This document shows, in pieces, positions 46,256 to 57,200 of a stretch of 64,000 bases of DNA. Positions within the stretch are counted from its first letter, which is position 1, and each line of letters opens with the position of its first letter. The notes beneath the pieces were generated by a model. That model saw only the letters and a list, made by a program, of their open reading frames with translations. It ran no database searches and had not been told where the DNA came from. Origin of the DNA: Leptidea sinapis. Lineage: Eukaryota > Arthropoda > Insecta > Lepidoptera > Pieridae. The stretch spans positions 26,126,501-26,190,500 of the forward strand of contig NC_066265.1 of NCBI RefSeq assembly GCF_905404315.1, in the 5' to 3' direction. Made by a program: the position numbers and the translations under genes.

Positions 46256-47260
46256 GTACATGGACATAACCTCAAAGTATAACTACGTAAGTTTATGCTT
46301 CATGGATTTTCGGATCAGGTATAAAAGAAGGTAAAAAGATAAATATTTACTTTACTTTAATGTTGTCTACACAACTTACATTCGCTAATGTTAATTATTT
46401 ACAATTGAATATTCTTACTACAAAATATATATTTAAAAAAAAATATACTTTAACCCTTAGTATATGAACGCTAATTCTAAGCTTTAAACGGTACCAATAA
46501 AAGAACAGCGAAGAGTTTTATACATTATGGATTTTGCATTTATGAATTAAATGTAGCTACATACTTGTTATCTTAGAATAATAACGCTTAGAACGTAAGT
46601 AGGCCCAAGCGAAATGAAACAATTTGAATGTGGCCATATACGTTTCTCGCCGCATCAGTGACATTCTGTCAACTTCCAGGACAATCAGTGCGCGAAATTT
46701 AATTGAAAACTTACTAACTGTGCAGTGAAAGGGTATCACAAAGCGTCTTATAATAAAAATTATGATAAGAAAATCGCATTTCACACCTAGATACTATTTC
46801 ACAATTTTTAATTTAAGCAAATATATTCGTCAAAACAAAATATTTTGTAAAGAAAACAGACGCCATTAAGAAAATATGTTGCCAACTATGAAAATACTAT
46901 AGACCCAGTTCCTCCGATGGGATAGTTTTTTGTGTTTATTGGTACATATTGAAAGGAGGCCTTAATGTACGACGCCACATGATGTTATATGAATTCAAAG
47001 TTACTTCAATTAGGCTGAAACTAAGCGCTTTAAATAGTCACTTTATATATTTCTTTTAAATTACTGAATTTACTATATGTTTGGAAAAAGTTGAGATCGT
47101 GAGAACATTAACGGCCACTCTTTTTAACCGACTTCAAAAAAGGAGGAGGCTCTCAATACGTCGGTATGTTTTTGAAGTGAAACTTCTTTATCGACGTTTG
47201 AGAGAAATTTTATAGCAAATCAATCACGCATACGTAAAGCCCCAAAAGATTTTTTCACCG

Positions 47261-47640
47261 CAGCCATCTTGGATTTAAAAAATGATCCCAAATTAGTTCT
47301 CTGCACCCTCGCAAACCTCGGATACGATATCCATATTATACAAGTTATAATTTTGGACGGCGGCCATCTTGGATATCAAAAATGATCCCAAATTCGTTCT
47401 CCGCACCCTCGAGAACCTCGGATACGATATCCATATTGTTGAAATCATAATTTTGCACGGCGGCCATGTTGGATTTCAAAAAGGATCCCAAATTCGTGTT
47501 CTGCACCCTCGATAACCTCGGACACGATATCCTTATTGTTGAAATCATAATTTTGCACGGCGGCCATCTTGGATTTCAAAAATCATCCCAAATTCGTTCT
47601 CTGCACCCTAAAAACCTCGGATATAACTATGAACGGTGCC
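47261..47640. repeat. Tandem repeat, 100-bp period, 3.8 copies
   Basis: The block 'GCGGCCATCTTGGATTTCAA' (first copy 'GCAGCCATCTTGG') begins at 47261, 47361, 47461 and 47561, an exact 100-bp step. Each unit also has 'AATGATCCCAAATTCGTTCT', 'GCACCCTCGA.AACCTCGGA' and 'ATACGATATCCATATTGTTG'. Copies differ by substitutions only, apart from a small deletion in the last. Period is not a multiple of 3, so it is not a protein repeat. Preceded by 'TAACCGACTTCAAAAAAGGA' (47126). Confidence 0.9.
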
Positions 47641-49235
47641 TCTATCGTCTCGCTCTTCTTCTCATCGAGTTTCAAATAACAACGATTCTAAAGAACTTGT
47701 AGCTGTAGCTACAACCAATAACGTCAATTAATATAAATGTCTATTATCTAACTTGTAACGTAATACCTTCGTAGCATTATAGATCGTAGAAATATAAATC
47801 GTGCATGTTAACTGTAATAAGTGTATGCCGAAAGATTCGTTCTTAAAAAAACATTATTTTATATACCGTAATATTAGCTCTGATAAGAACCATTTCATAA
47901 TGCTGTACATCAAGTCATAGAATCATGCAGATCACCAGTAGTCTACTCATCGAAGTACAAGTATCGTCACGTTCTCTCGAAGACCGCAGATATACTTACG
48001 TGACCAGTCATATGCTCCGCGTTACACAACCTCACAGCAAGGCCGAGCGTACTCTACTAAAGCGCGTTGATTACTATTAATTCAATTTTAATCAATGAGC
48101 AACAGGAGTGAGTGCTCATTCACATCCGCCGATCGAGCATCGACGCGAGTTTACACAAGCGCTCGTTGGCCGGCTTACTGCGATAGCATTAGTTTTAGAG
48201 CGAGATAGAACACATTATATTATTCTCAATTCTTATTGAATTAAACGTTTAACTATTCAATATGTAAGCTTTAGTATTGGTGTGTAATTTCTAAACTTGT
48301 AAACATTTTTATAAGTAACAATTGTAATTGGTTATATATATATATCGTGTAACTGAAATAAATTATATATTCCACATATTCCTCGCATTCTTCATACTAC
48401 TCAAGCAGTTGTTTTATTCAATCTCCAAACGCTCAGTCTCTAAAAACTTTATTACTTACACTTCAAAAATTGTTGCAACAATAATTAAATACGTGATGAT
48501 TTTATTAAATTCTTAATTTATATTTCATTTCGTCTTTCTTATTTCATATAATCTAGAATTTCTTATAATTTACTGATTTAGAGAAATGTCTATTCACTTG
48601 CAACATTATTTGGCTGTCTGTGCGCGTGTTGGCGAATGTAAGTGCGTGACTTTCACTCAAACATTCATTATAATGTTACTTGTCAGGAACTATGAATGAA
48701 ACTATCGTTCTGAGCGTTATTATTCTATGCTTGTTATAGCATTTGCTAACGATGCACAAAACAAGAACGAAATCAGTGCACTAATTAGGTCAAAATGTAG
48801 ACTTTTAATTTTGTGTGAATATAAACGCGCTGTAGAATTGGGTCACGAGGTAAATGATTCAATAAACTTGAATCTTTGACACATCAAAATACGACGTTGC
48901 CTTCGAGCACGCTTCAAGTTCAAAAAGCAACGTTGCGTTGTGATTTCTTCTCACTTCTCAGTTCTCGCGGTGAACTTCAAACGCGTCGGACGGTCATAAA
49001 GCGAAAGAACACTCTATGTATCGATAAATTGCTTCTTTTAAAGGGAATAATACCCGATACACAAAAATCTATTTAACTTTAAATATTTAGCGCACAGTAT
49101 TTCTAAAAAATATCGTAAAATCCTTGAATTATTTATCCTTGAAGTATTTAAAGATTTTTTGTGTAAGGAATAATTATAAGCAAAGTAGAAATAAACAATA
49201 ACGTTTTATAAGCGTACCATATTGCCTGTTGCTGC

Positions 49236-49550
49236 TCAGGATTTTTTTAATGGACAAATGAGCGTACTAGTCATCTGATGTAAATTGATCACTGTCACCC
49301 ACATTCTACAACCAAACCAAAGGAATGAATGCCAGACATCCTGATGGTGGATATGATATCTTATTATGTGGCGCGTCGTGCGAAAGTGGAATTCCCCGGC
49401 AAGAATCAGATGCTTGAATTGTCGGGGATCGAGTGCTCTGTGAACGACTAGATCATTTAGCAATGCTGGGAGCGTTCTGAAGAGCTGCTTAACCTGATTC
49501 TTGCCGCTACTTGCCGTCCTCCTGCACTTCATATGCCATAATAGGCACAT
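49236..49550. mobile_element. Rearranged retroelement fragments
   Basis: 49400-49500 (plus) resembles the 45.99-46.15 kb segment ('CTTGAATTGTCGGGGATCG', 'TGCTCTGTGAACGACTAGAT'). 49315-49395 encodes the same protein tail on the minus strand ('EFHFRTTRHIIRYHIHHQDV'). Two pieces of one family are therefore in opposite orientation. Confidence 0.55.
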
Positions 49551-50263
49551 CGTTTTATGTTGTTTTTCAGGAAAATACAGAAACCTTAAATCATCGTACT
49601 ATGATATTCTATTCCATTAATTTATAACGTGGTCCACAGGCTACTAGTACATTTGAAGAAAGCGTACTTTCACTGTATTCACTGATCTCTATAAACATAC
49701 CATTGTATTATATTTTAACGAATTCTCAGCTGCAGCGTATAACGTGAAAAAATGTGGACTGAGAACAAAAATACTCTCTGCCTCAGTGCCTTTCAATTAG
49801 AATTTCAATTGTCTTGCAAGGATTCATATTATAATAGCTAGTCCATAATGTGAATACGGACATAACTTTGGAGATTTGGATCGCTTATTTTTTTCATACC
49901 TATATATTATATTATATGTGAACTTCCATTTGTGAGAGTATCTCCACACGTGTCAATTTCCCAGCATATACAGTGTGGATTGCATATTATATATGAAATA
50001 AATAAAAATATAAGTAATACCAGTCCACAGAAGTATCGTAAAATTAATTATTTAATTAAATATTTTAAATCAAAAATTTAAAATTTTCAAACAAAATACA
50101 TATTTATATAAATGTACTAAAAGTAAACGGTATTGTATAGACAACGTTAATTGACCTCTGAAACGACTAAAAATAACGAAAAAATAAGTCATTAATAAGG
50201 CATACCTCACAATTATAGTTTATCGATACTTTTTTACACTTATATTATTACTATTACCTACAT

Positions 50264-50472
50264 TCTAGCGCTCTCCAAAGCGCAGGAACACCACATACTC
50301 CCTATATTGCTGTCATCTCTGGTCTGACGTAATGGGGTACGTCTGATACTGGGGTATCAGCTCGAACTAATTGTCAGCGTGCAACGCATAGATGCTTGAA
50401 TTGTCGGGGATCCAGTGCTCTGTGAATGGCTAGATCACTTGGCGTTGCTGGGAGTGTTCTGAAGAGCTGCTT
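50264..50472 (+). mobile_element. Jockey-like retroelement fragment near MICU1 start
   Basis: Shares 'ATTCTAGCGCTCTCCAAAGC', 'TATTGCTGTCATCTCTGGTC' and 'CCAGTGCTCTGTGAATGGCT' with 45.90-46.14 kb of the longer element. Degenerate and not open. About 500 bp upstream of the MICU1 ATG. Confidence 0.65.
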
Positions 50473-50973
50473 ATTTCTTAGGGATTTTGATTTCTTCGGG
50501 GATTGGGATGTGATGAACTTGCAAGTTAATTGCCAATGTTGTCTGATAGAAAAGAAACTGTCACACTGGTTATAAAAATATACTTAGCTTTATAATTAAT
50601 ATTAGTGCCCGATTAATACACACCAATACAACAAATTAGTCCTCAACGATTACTAACGAATAAAGTGCAGTGAACTCAATAATAATGGATTCAGTTCTAA
50701 GTAGCCGAGCCATAAAAAAAAAATAATAAAAAGAGTTATCTGCTGCTGTCATAATATTTTAAAATTAAAACATTTTAATTCTATTAAAAATTAAATATAA
50801 TTTATTATAATTTTATCTATTTACATTTACTAGGAAATATATTTAAATTTTATACTCAAATAAATAATTTTATTATATCCGTTGAATAGTGTATAAGTGT
50901 AATGTGCATTTAAAAATCAGGTTCCTATAGTGCACTATTTTTAACTTAAATTGTGTTTGCTATTTTCAAGAAA

Positions 50974-51203
50974 ATGAATTCTGCACTATTTAGAATTCCT
51001 AAGGACATAGTAATTAAAAATCGTTATTATAATAATTTTTTAACTAAAGTACATGTTGCTACTACTCCTGTATGTATAAATCGTAATTTTAGTACAGCAC
51101 TTAATGATGAGCACGTCACGAAAAATCATAGGAGTCTATATTATAAGTTGTTTTTATATTCAGTTTTGTTTGGTGTTGGTGCTTATTCTTCCTACAAATT
51201 TTC
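50974..51203 (+). CDS. MICU1: MICU1 exon 1
   Basis: Start codon, a basic N-terminus ('MNSALFRIPKDIVIKNRYYN') and a hydrophobic segment 'YKLFLYSVLFGVGAYSSYKF' near its end, consistent with import into the inner boundary membrane. Donor TTC|GTAAGT at 51204-51205, phase 2. Confidence 0.88.
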
Positions 51204-54200
51204 GTAAGTTTACACTCACATACTTTAAAGTTGAAAATTATGTTTCGTACATCACAATGCAACATGCAAAGTAATAATAAATCCAATTATAAATCTTATA
51301 ACTATTATATTTAAATATTTACAGGTTGAAGAATAAATTCCTACCATCAATAGCTGCTGCAGAAGAAGTTTCAGAAACTGACTCCGAGTCAGAGAATGAG
51401 GTTGAAACTAGAAAAAAGAGGTTTAGAAAGGAGAAAATCGGATTTAGGGACAGAAAGGTATATAAACTCAAAATATTTAAACCCTTTAATTTTTGTTTTC
51501 ACATTTTCTGTTTCATTTTTTTTTATTTTATTTAGATTATTGAATATGAGAACCGTATGAGACAATATTCAACTCCTGACAAAATCTTCAGATATTTTGC
51601 TACCGTTAAGTTATCTATTGGTGAAAACACAGAAGTATATATGACACCTGATGATTTTCTTAGAGCTATAACTCCTGGAATGAAGCAACCCGATGGTATA
51701 AATGTTGTTTTTATTTCCTTTTTTTGTAAGTTGTAAATTATTGTTTTTGGTTTTATATAATTACTAGCTGACCCGACAGACATTGTTCTGCGTATAATAA
51801 ATAAAATAATGTTTTTATATGAATTTGTCAATAATAATAACATCAAAAATTACTTCGTAAAATTTGCACCCTGTTGTCCTAATGAAATTGTTTTACAGCA
51901 GAACTGCCAAACCGTGAGTCAATAAATTCTCTCATATAAATTATGTATGGTCACATCAAAGGAAAAACAAATTTCTTGTTTTTATTTAATTTAGCAGCAT
52001 TTTCCTATTTATTCACCTTTTAAACCTTCTCTGGACTTCCACAAATAATTCAAGACCAAAATAAGCCAAATCGGTCCAGCTGTTCTCGAGTTTTAGCGAG
52101 ACTAACAAACAGCAATTCATTTTTATATATATAGATAATTATTGAGAAAAAGTCTGCTGCATTTCTTGCACTCTTTCTTATCAGGTCTAAGGCTTTAATT
52201 TTCATATGGGTGGTAGTTTTTGTTGTTCAATAAGTGATTTGAAATCTTATTTAAAAAATATTTGAATTTGAATCTGATTGTGGAATACTAGCTTACATGC
52301 CATACAATATAGATTGTTGATTGGGTATGTTTTCCATATCATTGGAAATGTGACTTTGATGAAACATTTTTGTTTTTTTTTTTTCATCTTTAATGATCCA
52401 TCTGCTAATCCATTTTAATGATCTAAGGCTCTTTGAAGTCTCCAATTCCATTACCATGATGATGGTGAACTAAGTGTAGGACAATAACTGCCAATAATTT
52501 TTAATATTTTTTAGGTAGTAAGTACTCTTTATTTTAACAAAACCCTAAATTATAGCTTTCCTTTGTAAAATAATGTATTAATGTTTTTGTTTTATTCAAA
52601 ATCTTATAACTATATTTACAATACTATGATTACATTAAAATATAACTCATCATTATGAAGAAGCATACCAAGAATACAAGCAGCATTTCCAATAGCCCTA
52701 TAGGGCTATAGGTGCGAAGATAGGACTTTGTTCATTCTCAGCCCCTCTGGCCCCACGGGCCAACAACAAACAGCACAAAGTCTTTTATACTGTATGTAAT
52801 ACAGTATATTTTTTTCTATTACTGGATTATTATGTATTAAAATAATGAAATTAAATATTAAAAGCAGGGAAGTTCTATTCAAATGGGTGGCTATAATCAG
52901 GGGTGTGCATTGGTTTTCTAGCAAGGTAGGCACTGTAGAACTAACTAGTCGAAGTTGAGCCTGGAGATTGCTTACCGTAGGTATTTCGGAAAATTTATGA
53001 GTGGTGGTTCAATAGAAGTTTCGTTACAAAATAACGGGACCGAATTTAACTAAATTAACTTTAACACTATATTTATTTAGGTTCATAACAAGGTAGGCAC
53101 TGCCTGATTGCCTATATGATATGCACGCCCCTGGCTATAATGCAATGTTGTACAATGCATCTTTCCAAAATATGCTCCATCTATTTTCAAGTTTAGGTGC
53201 CACAATTTTAAGCTGTAACTACAAAAATTATTATTTTAATATTAATTTTAATATTCATTTAACTAATACCCTGTCCATAGTCATTCAGTTATGATATTTT
53301 TAGCACAAGTTTTAATTGTTATAGCAAGATTTATAAATAATCAAGTGTTTTTCTTTAAATGCTGCTGGATCAGATAATCGAGTATGAAAACCGTATGCGG
53401 CATTATTCCACTCCAGATAAGGTATTCCGTTACTTTGCCACTCTGCAGGCCCAGCATCATGATCAGCATGAAGTTTTCATGACTCCTGATGATTTCCTGC
53501 GATCTATGACACCGGGGGTTAAACAACCAGATGGTAAATTGATGAATTTTTTTTATGACAAATGATAAAGAATAATTTTTATAAAAATTTACTCCCATCT
53601 AACATTGGAGATTGCACATCAAAACATGGAAGGACAAACTGAAAATAATCTTAGTAATCTCATAAAAATCTGTGGAATGTGTTGGGAGAAGGCCTATGCC
53701 TTAAGGCATTTGAAACAAATGCAAGTAGTAATTTAGTAAAAATATGTGAATGTTGAATAAAAAGCCTTATACTTGGTGACAAGAGTGAAAAATCAAGAAT
53801 AAAATAAACAACAACACATACACACACACATACCTACACCATGTTCCCGTCTGGGTAGGCAGAGAAGTTTGTAAGGATAGAAGAAAGTGGCACTCATGCG
53901 CTTTCTCTACATTCATTACTGTTTTCATACATGCTTGCCGGTTCCGGGTGCTTCGGACCTTTCCTTTCCTCAAAATGTCCTCACACACTTGCCTTGTCTA
54001 TTTCACTCATTCTCTCCAAGTCATTCTTTCTTCACACATTCGCTCCACATGTCCAAACTATTTCAGCATTCCTTTCTCAGTCCTTGTCACAACATCTTTC
54101 AGACCACAGCACACTCATATACATTAAATAATACTGAATTAATAAAAGGCCAATGCTGGCAACACAATATATCTCAACCTCTGGTTTTGCAAATGTCCAT

Positions 54201-57200
54201 GGACAACTTATACTTTCCATCAGCCTGTTGCCTCTCCTAAATTAAAAAATAATAATGTTTTATGCAATGGTATATGTAATAAAATTTAACATGGTGCAGA
54301 CAATTTTTGTGGAATACTAATTAAATAATACATTTACAGGATTAGGATTGGATCAGTACAGAAGATATGACCCAAAAGTAAGTTAGTAAAAGTTATTACT
54401 TTATGTAACATTATTAAGCTCATTATACCAATAATTTAAAATACATACCCGTTGTTCTGATAAATATGCAGAAATATTTGTTTGTATAGTTATTTGGTCA
54501 AAATTTATTTTGGTCCTAGCATGGATTTTGAGCGTTGAGACACATACATGTTTTTCTATTAAGATGTAACTCTCATATTGTGTGCTAGGTGTCATCTAAA
54601 GGGGTTCTACACGTGTCGATTTTCGCCGTACGACTTAGCCGTCTAAATGACAATTTGACTAGGGCGCAAGTAAATAAAATCGCAACCTCCAACATTTAAT
54701 GCCAACTAAAACCGTGTGGCGACCAACCGCATACGGCGGGTGAAAAGCGACCGAACAACCTACCAGTTTCAGGCTATTTTCCGCCGTATGTTTGTCTTGA
54801 GCTGTGTTGTTCCGCAAAGTTGTCGGTACAGATAGTTTAAAAATCGTTGATAAAAATAATATGAAAGAGGTTTTGAAGTGCTATGCAAAGGTTCATGCTT
54901 ATGGAACCCTAAAGAGTAAGATTAATTCATTCATTTAAGTTTTTGTATCCCCTAGCTGGGGCAGAGTGCCCTATTGGATGCCTCCACAGTACATCTATCC
55001 ACAGCGTCAATATAATACAACTGCTTTACAGTACCCATGTGCGTAGTAAGCTTGAAGCGAGCTCGTATCCCTACGAAGTAACATATTCCCTTATGCTGGA
55101 GAAAGTACAAAAAGCATTTTTGCGTTTCCTGTATAAGCGGAAACTGGGTTACTACCCGTACTTGTACCCGACGGCGTATCTCGTTGGTTGCCTCGGCTAC
55201 AACACTCTGGAAACCAGACGGGCTCTCGACCAGGCAACTACCTTGCTTAAAGTTAGCCGGGGCTTAATAGATGCTCCTGATATTCATAATGAGCTGTATC
55301 GATTGTATACACCTGACAATTATATTCGTAGTAAAAATTACCGTCTGCTGGCGGTACCCGCGTGTCGCACGGTAGCACGCACTGCGGTGCCCGTGCCGCG
55401 AGTCATGAAATTGTTTAATCACCTCGTAGAAGCCCGCCCTGATTGTGATCTATTTACTAATAGACTTGAGGTGTTGGTGTAGATGCTGCTCCAACTTTGT
55501 GAGTCCTCGCATAATAGCGTCTAGCAATTTGGACGGCCGCTTTTCGGTTTTCCTTCAAGTTTCCAGTCTAGGGCTTGCCTGGGTAGGTATATAGTTGGAA
55601 TCCCTTCGGATTGTATGGCCTATCCAGCTCCATTGAGAGTAAGATTACAAGAACAATAATGTTCGTTTAGCGGATCTAATATCTATTATTCAAGAAATGC
55701 GTCTGACCTGAGGGAATTCAAAGAAGAGTAGTGCGGGCACAGATGGTTACATACGAGCCTCAATAATATGGTTTTCTGCAGCTGACCGCTTTTTAAAGCC
55801 GTGTGAGAAGGAATACAAAGTAACGATATCATGGTGAGTATTATTATTGTACATTAATTATTCCTAAATTAATAGTTAGTCATACAGTCACGTCAAACGG
55901 ACAACGTTTACACAATGCCATGAAACTTATCCGGCACTGACAAATACTTAGCAAATGTATCGGACAGTTCATTCGCATTTCGTGAATAGTTGTTCGAACA
56001 CAATGGTGTTTTAGGAATGCTTCTCCAACTTCTCCGTCTGATTGTTCCAGAACTGATACGAGCTCAACCTCAGGATATAAATGCAATAATCCTAGTCTCA
56101 CAATTTCTCAGTTATATGAAGAAGACTATTTTGCAGGTTAGCATCAGAAGAAAAAGCTAGACAACAATAAGATGAAAACGATAATATCTCAAGCTATTAT
56201 ATCATGCTTAGATAAAAGTATTGTTCGAAATGATTATTTTGAAATTAAATAAATAGCATCTACTATTGAGATATTAATTCTGAGTTTCACTTACCTTTAT
56301 ATACCTTCTCTTGTAGAACATGATAATACCTATCAAGCATCGAAAACATCGTTTAGATATATGGAAATGGTGAATTCTGGAAGTGCTTGATGCATATTGA
56401 TATCCCTTTTTGGATAAGCGGTGTAATCTTCTGTTATAAAGTATTATTATTCGTCTTCTTATATAATCAGGATCTTCTGAACTCCATTGCACCAGCAAAG
56501 TTCCTGCAGCACTCTACGTTGAGAAATCCATCTACGTCGTACCCAAAATGTCAAGCAACTCTCAAATAATTACTAACCATTTCGATGCCGGAACGAAACT
56601 AACCACTCTGCTCAACCGTTTCTTCGGAAATGAGAACAGAATTCGCATTCGATTTTTATCGATCGATCGAAATGGGATGGCGATTCAATTTTTACGTTTG
56701 ATGCGATTGGTTACTTGCCGAACGTCTAAAATCGACCCGTGTAAACCCTCCATTATGGATGGTGCGACTGGCTTAACAATAATTCAATAACATTACTCAC
56801 AATAATTATAATAATTTAATTCATAAAAATAGAGAAAATTTAAAATGTTGTGTATATAGCTTAAGATCCATGCAGGTCCTATTCCTTATAACAAAAAACT
56901 TCATCTTAATAACAAAACAATTTGTTATTTTTAGTGATATACCTCACTTCTGTTATTAATTATACAATTTAAAAAAAGTTCAACTCTGACCTGAGACAAC
57001 AAAATTTACGAACCATGCGTCACTCGAAAGGTTGGCTCAGTTGATAAGAGCGCTCGGACTGAACCCAAAAGTTTGTTCTTTTCGAGTCTCGCATCGTTCA
57101 TAAATTTTGGATACAATTAAAATTTGTATAATCATAGTTACTTACACTCTTCTAGTTCAATTTTATTCCTACAGTAACTGTTTAATTTTATTACGAATAC

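Larger units (their letters stand above)
46256..50973. other. OGDH-MICU1 intergenic region
   Basis: No gene recognised. Holds the 100-bp tandem array (47.26-47.64 kb), a family C scrap (49243-49310) and rearranged pieces of the 44.9-kb retroelement at 49360-49500 and 50264-50470. Long AT-rich tracts surround the MICU1 start. Promoters of the divergent pair should lie within 44.0-50.9 kb but I cannot place a TATA or initiator with confidence. Confidence 0.5.

Noticed and set aside
47345..47548. 67-codon frame in the tandem array ('MAAVQNYDFNN')
   Set aside because: The 100-bp period breaks any repeating frame; open by chance.
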